A stretch of DNA of 64,000 bases from Epiperipatus broadwayi (lineage: Eukaryota; Onychophora; Udeonychophora; Euonychophora; Peripatidae). Of the stretch, positions 58,571 through 64,000 are shown piece by piece (the stretch's first letter is position 1; each line of letters begins with the position of its first letter). The notes beneath the pieces were generated by a model, which was not told the origin of the DNA, searched no databases, and saw only the letters and a list, made by a program, of their open reading frames with translations. Location: positions 62,001 through 126,000 of the forward strand of contig JAQFVV010000981.1 in the NCBI GenBank assembly GCA_028023455.1. Direction: 5' to 3'. A program made the position numbers and the translations under genes.

Positions 58571-59730
58571 ATATATATACATATAATCTTTTAGTGTAAA
58601 TTTTTTTAATCTTTTATACCTTTTTAATATCAATCCATAGGATTTTGATACTACCTGTAGTTATATAAAATCTTCATTTATTAGTCTTCATCATTTAATA
58701 TGAGACAATTGGTGGAACAAGCTGAATCTCGAAATATTTCAATTTGCAATAATAATTTAGAATTTGAGATATTATAATTTAAATCTATTTTTCAAAAAAT
58801 ATTTTGTTTCACTAAAATTTTAAGAGTTGGCTTTGTAAATGTCTTATTCATGAAGTCATTACTGAATAATTGTTTTATACAGAGTGATAACAAGAAATAA
58901 GAAGTATCCTTAGATGAGACATGTTTTGAACTGGGAGGAAAAAATAAGAAAGGTTTTGCTTCAATTTTTCACAAGGAAAGTTGAAAAAGATGAGAGTGAG
59001 ATGGAATTGTCTACATATGTCTGTCAAAAATTGAAAATCACGATGCCAATATAGACAAATATGTTGCTAAACAACCTACACTAGAAACTGATTTCAATGT
59101 ATTTTTGTTTTATAATTGAAATAATGAATTGCTCACACAATGAAAAATAAAATAATATTATTCACAGACTAGCCTTAGCCCTTCAAATTCAACCACTGCT
59201 ATCAGGTCTTGAAAGGCTCACTTGTGGTTATTCTATATCAATTATATCACAGTTTTGCATTCATTTTACAACAAAAGTTTAAATATCTAGACATCAGTAT
59301 TATTCAGAGGAAAGTGAAACTAATAATGAGTTTTCAAGCCAAAGGCTATATTGGCTTAATATCATAGTCAAAATCAGTCATTGTGTTAAAATACCCTTAT
59401 TCTAAATTAAAATATTGAAATTGAAAATCTGAAGCTTATATCAATATATTATTATCTTTGCAATATTAATTGTTTAACAACTAAATTTTGATAAATATAG
59501 GATGTTCACCTGCATATTTTATTTGAAAATATTTGTTTGTTTTTTTATCAAAAAATAAGTCAAGGCAAAGATAATAATATCAAACAGAAAATAATTAGCA
59601 GGAAAAACAACATCACTTATAAAAAAATCATAGTGAATATTTTACCCAATTTTTATATTTATAAGTTGAATTCTTTAATGTCAATGATTATATTTATCAC
59701 TTGAATGTATTATTTTCTGATATGTGTTAC
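58571..59730. other. Non-coding stretch, weak coding-like patch
   Basis: At about 58900-58985 a short open frame reads DETCFELGGKNKKGFASIF before a stop. It may be an exon or ORF relic but I do not recognise it. Otherwise nothing. Confidence 0.4.
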
Positions 59731-59734
59731 TAAA

Positions 59735-60043
59735 TTAAAACAGGAAAAACTCTCCATACAATATGCCACTCAGTGGAAGCCAGAGTAATCAATGGATGCC
59801 AGCAAGCTTGTGCATAAAATTTTTTATCTAGTGCCTACTCATCCAATATTCCCAGCCTAGTTAACCTTGCATCTGTCATCAATGAGAAATAGGCACTGGG
59901 TAGGGATTTTATGCACAAGCCTTCTGGCATCTATTGATTATTCTGACTTGTACTGAGTGGCACTACTGTATGAAGAGTTTTTTCCTGCTTTAATAACAGT
60001 TATGAGCAAGTATAATAAATAGTGTTCATGTGAAGTTTATGTG
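59735..60043 (+). mobile_element. FB1 hairpin element
   Basis: Arms 59735-59844 and 59889-59995 pair through GTAATCAATGGATGCC / GGCATCTATTGATTA, TTGTGCATAAAAT / ATTTTATGCACAA and GTGCCTACTC / an AGGCAC stretch. The right side continues into AACAGTTATGAGCAAG and GTTCATGTGAAGTTTATG, the family subterminal block. Confidence 0.8.
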
Positions 60044-60316
60044 TTTCTAAAAGAAATTTGTTGCACTATTATTTATTATTTATTAAAAATAGTTTTGAAC
60101 CTGAAGGCTAAAACTTAATCTTTTATTCCCCTCATCTATTTTACTCATTTCTCTTTTGAAATGAATTACCAAATTAGTCACATGAGGCTGCCCAAAATAC
60201 AGCATATTTAAGTATTAATAAAATTGTTATTTTCCATTGGTTACAACAATAAATACTTAAATAATATTTTGTTTAACTATGTGTAATAAAGTTTTATAGT
60301 TATATATAAATTAAAT

Positions 60317-60320
<4 letters not shown>

Positions 60321-60368
<48 letters not shown>
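60321..60368. repeat. (TA)n microsatellite
   Basis: About 23 TA units without interruption. Confidence 0.95.
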
Positions 60369-60369
<1 letters not shown>

Positions 60370-60370
<1 letters not shown>

Positions 60371-63300
60371 AATTTTAATTGTTAATGTCTATATTTAAAA
60401 TGATTCTATTTTTAAAAGGTCATACTAATGTTTTGAAAGATTCCAAATGATGTGAGTAGAGGATTTGCAAATTAAATATTTCTAAATAAATTTCTCCTTG
60501 AGAAAACTGTAAAACATTAAGGATGGTTACATGGATGGAGTGATTGTAGTGTTTTAACATCAGCTGATTATAGGATTATTTACTTGTATCATTTTAAGAT
60601 TTAATAACATACCTGTAATGGAATTTTTAAATTTAAAATTGATCTGAAAATTCATTATCAACTAACTGAGAAATTCTTAAGTGAACTAAGAATATATTTA
60701 GGTAGTCTAACATTAGATAGTCTTGTTAACCATTTCATAAATAAATTAAGCATTAAATATCTTACTGATGTTTGATGACCTTTTTAAAATGATGACTCAC
60801 TATTGACTTTACATGAATAGGGATTTAAGATTGTATTTCTTTTTGTCTTATCTTCTTAAACAATATGGATAGATTTTTATTAACTAATAATAAAATATCT
60901 AACTTTTTTGTCTTCAGAATAATCTACATAAAAATTTCTAACCTTTTTGAAACTTTGTATTCGTTCAGACTGGATTCAAATACAAGACAAAAAATAATGT
61001 ACAAATGAGTTAACTGTCAGCACCACCAAACCTTTTTGCCACATGATATTGCTTGATATATGAAGATTTGCCCATTTTTAATTGCACAGGGTAAATATCT
61101 GGAAAATCATAATTTTCAAGATGACTGCCTATGATTTAACACTTTAAATAATAATTATATTACTCAAGTTCTTCCCCTCTGGATGTAAGTTTGTTATGTG
61201 AGTCTTTAAATAAAATTTATTAGTATGTTTATTTTAAAAAAAAAATGTTTTAATCATATTTATATTTTATATATCATATTTATATTATACATCATATATT
61301 TTCTGAAATGAAAAGTAAAATGAGACAAATATTGTTTAGAACATTTTAAATGTTATTTTATTTATGTTGATTTAAAAGTGAATGAGTACATTTAGCATGT
61401 TTTTGCCTCAAATTTTAAGTTTTAAAAAAATCTAGTACATAATTTAGAATATTTAATCGAAAAATAATTATTATTTATTAAATACTACACTAAACATTAA
61501 TAAAAATCAGTGTATTTGGTTTTAACAAATTTAACCAAAAATAGTGAGATTCACATGCAAATTGCTTGTTATCGTTGTGCTAACACAACCCAAAATACCT
61601 TTTTGCTTCTAGTTATGCATGTTAATTTTTTATTAGTACTAAACTTTCCATCTAACTAAAAAGTACAACTACAGTTTTGTTGTAATAATTTCAGAAAAAA
61701 AATACTAATTATAATAGCGGCTATTGCAAATAGAGACAACTGCAGAAAAAATAGTATGTTTGGATGATTTTGAAAAACTAAGTGTGCAATCTTCATCAGG
61801 TTTTAGGTTGTTGCATTATCTTAAAAAGACAACACCCTGAAAATGATGTCATCATTATAATTATTAAAGATTGAATCACATACTTGTAAATGCTAATCTT
61901 ATTCATAGTGCGTAGTTTATATTTCTAAACAAAAATGAGATCTTATTGTTTTTGAAACAGTGAATGATAAATAATTTAATATTATTATCATTTTGTTCTA
62001 TGGTGCAATATAACTACATTCAAATCACATATTACATGAACACATTTGAATTTCAGGTCAATTTTTGTTTAATTTGCATTCACAATATAAACAAAATATT
62101 CAAATGATTAATCCCTTGGAAGGTCATGTGATATGCAAGCACAGAATCTATTATGTTAAACTTTAATTCATATTCTTTTTCCTTTTTAAGGGGAGAGCCG
62201 TCAGACAAACATTGTGCTAAACTGCATACAGTAAATAATAGAGTTGCTAATACCTCAGGAGATCATGTGGTGTTAAAATGCTATAAATGACAGACGGAAT
62301 ACTGATCCAGGCACCATTTAGTTTTTTGTCAGTCATTATATAATTACATCAAATGTACAGTGCGCACAAATAAAGTACATGTTTGCATGTGTGCATAATT
62401 GCATGAAACATTTTAGTCACAGATCGCAATAACTATACACATATATAAAATTCATTATTTATTTAATAGTGGTTTTCTGTTTAAATTTTTTCAACTTTTA
62501 AATGTGAAGGGCAAATGACATTTTTCTTCATTAGAGACATTTCATCATTATGAGAAAGTTTAATATTTTTGGCAATTTTAATTCTATTGTTTTCTTGTTC
62601 AAAGCTATTGAAATATTTCAAATAACAAGAAATTCTAATAATTGCTGTTCCTGTTCGAAACTTTTATCCATTATTTCCCACTGCGTCTGCTGACAGCAAT
62701 TACTTCTAAGCTAACAAACATGATAAGAGCATTCAAAATGGCATGTATAAAAGAGGAAATGCTATATAGTAAATTATTACGATTTTAAATTACATCTTGT
62801 CATGTTTGGGCAGTGTTGGAAAGCTTTCTCATGAATATTATCACATTTTGATAAATAGGTGATAATTTAAAATTAAAGATTATAAAATATTGCTAAGTTT
62901 GAAATTCTGAAAAAAAAAAAAAGAGAGACACTATTTTATTTGAGTGAAAAAAAAAAAACAGTCTTTAAATAAATAGTTGCAGAATCTCCATTCTTTTTTA
63001 ACATAGAAGAGCACTGAAAAAAACATGCATCAATAGAATTGGCTTACTGCTGTGTTTATGGCCAGTTCATTCCATCCATAATTAGATGATATTGAATTTC
63101 ATGGTATAATGATAATATTTCATCTTATCATACTTATGACTTGAGTTTGAATCATGTCTAAATGAAGCTTGGAATTTTTTTTTTTTAGATTTTTAGTCAT
63201 ATTCATAATTTTTATTTATTAATTGCCAATCCACAATGACTATCACTACCCAACCTACATTGACCAAGTTAGAATCTAATTAATTTAGCAACCAGTAAGG

Positions 63301-63575
63301 CAAAATTTGAAAATACTCAAACCCCCCACACTATAAAATATTGCAAGCTTACGTACTTCATACTTGCTTTAGTTGGCTATTTAGCTGATTAGCTGGGTGG
63401 GCCATTAGCTAACCATTAAAATAATGCTTCTAACCTTATTTGAAGATTTACAATTTCAAGATCTTCCTGGCACATGGTTTTATTATAATCAGTTGCTGTA
63501 ACTCTTTATATTATGATCCATATTTTGTTCAGTGTCTTTGTGTGTATATAAAAACAGGTAATATGAAGATTTAAA
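60370..63575. other. Long AT-rich stretch, no genes seen
   Basis: Low-complexity A and T runs; no repeat family of this window, no RNA gene signature and no ORF of note. CTGATGA on the minus strand at 61793-61799 has no GAAA partner. Confidence 0.5.
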
Positions 63576-63578
63576 AAT

Positions 63579-63848
63579 ATGTATCATAATGCAAAGGAAA
63601 GGTGGAAAATAAGTATGGAAGAAGATATATCCATAATAATAGAGGAAGATAATATTTATTATAGGAAATATGTTAAACAGTCATTCCAAGGAGAATTTTA
63701 TGGTAATACAGTAAAAGGAAAAAAAGGTAAATTCTATGAAAGATGTTGTAAGAGTTCGTTTTTTGAGAAATCTTATAGTAAGTACAACTATATAGTAGAT
63801 TATAATGTTAATAGTACATTTCTCTGTTATTTTGTTCAGAAATATTGA
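63579..63848 (+). CDS. Unrecognised 89-codon ORF
   Basis: ATG at 63579, stop after about 89 codons. Lysine-, tyrosine- and glutamate-rich, with KERWKISMEED, IIIEEDNIYYRKY and FYGNTVKGKKGKFY. Charged residues are more evenly spread than in most chance AT-rich ORFs here, but I see no domain, signal peptide or membrane segment. It could be an exon, a LINE piece or chance. The window ends 150 bp later. Confidence 0.2.
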   Translation: MYHNAKERWKISMEEDISIIIEEDNIYYRKYVKQSFQGEFYGNTVKGKKGKFYERCCKSSFFEKSYSKYNYIVDYNVNSTFLCYFVQKY

Positions 63849-64000
63849 GAGTAGTCGAGAAGTACTTGGAGAGAGGAAAGACCTAATACTGATGTGATAA
63901 ATTTAGATGACATGATTTCTTCACTGACCCATAATTTGACTAATGGATTAATGAATTTGTGTATGACTGGAAAATAAATGATTTATATAAGAACATATTT

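Noticed and set aside
61790-61800. CTGATGA on the minus strand
   Set aside because: No GAAA strand at a usable distance.

Overview
The window is very AT-rich (about 70-75% A+T by eye) and carries no intact protein-coding gene. It is nuclear, intergenic, repeat-rich DNA from a eukaryote. tRNA-derived SINEs, APE-type LINE remnants, foldback/MITE-like elements, an LTR retrotransposon and hammerhead-ribozyme repeats together point to an invertebrate animal. The sequence alone does not name the species. Almost all short ORFs here are chance openings or fragments of decayed transposons.

Layout. 1-6.4 kb: remnants of a hammerhead-bearing SINE, a 45-bp-arm inverted repeat beside a tRNA-like SINE, a 2.7 kb solo LTR (3055-5771) and a 0.2 kb duplication. 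7.5-15.4 kb: a foldback-family copy, four LINE fragments in both orientations, a tRNA-like SINE, a CT/AT microsatellite with a hammerhead directly behind it, and hairpin elements. 17-21.5 kb: old foldback fragments, then a nested cluster of hammerhead SINEs and palindromic elements. 21.5-32.7 kb: mostly featureless, apart from a 19-bp-arm hairpin (25.57 kb), a GC-rich island (27.7 kb) and two MITE-like repeats. 32.8-35.5 kb: a 321-bp tandem pair and a foldback. 35900-43857: a complete minus-strand LTR element with 2.4-2.6 kb LTRs, a 4-bp target duplication (GTAT) and only a broken gag inside. 44.7-53.6 kb: foldback copies, two more tRNA-like SINEs, a MITE pair and a decayed LINE with recognisable endonuclease and reverse transcriptase. 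53836-58570: an array of 405-bp units, five in one orientation then seven inverted, each holding a type I hammerhead ribozyme. 58.6-64 kb: another foldback, a TA microsatellite and otherwise empty AT-rich DNA.

Most notable biology. Hammerhead ribozymes occur in three sequence contexts: the 405-bp array (12 copies), a SINE with RNA polymerase III A and B boxes (four ribozyme-bearing copies plus a tail fragment), and a third element at 12.35 kb whose tail recurs at 45.4 kb. Several lie next to TA repeats. The array fits a retrozyme: a non-autonomous repeat whose tandem transcript would self-cleave into unit-length RNA able to be circularised. The nearby gag-only LTR element resembles the plant TR-GAG class. 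Both would depend on enzymes encoded elsewhere.
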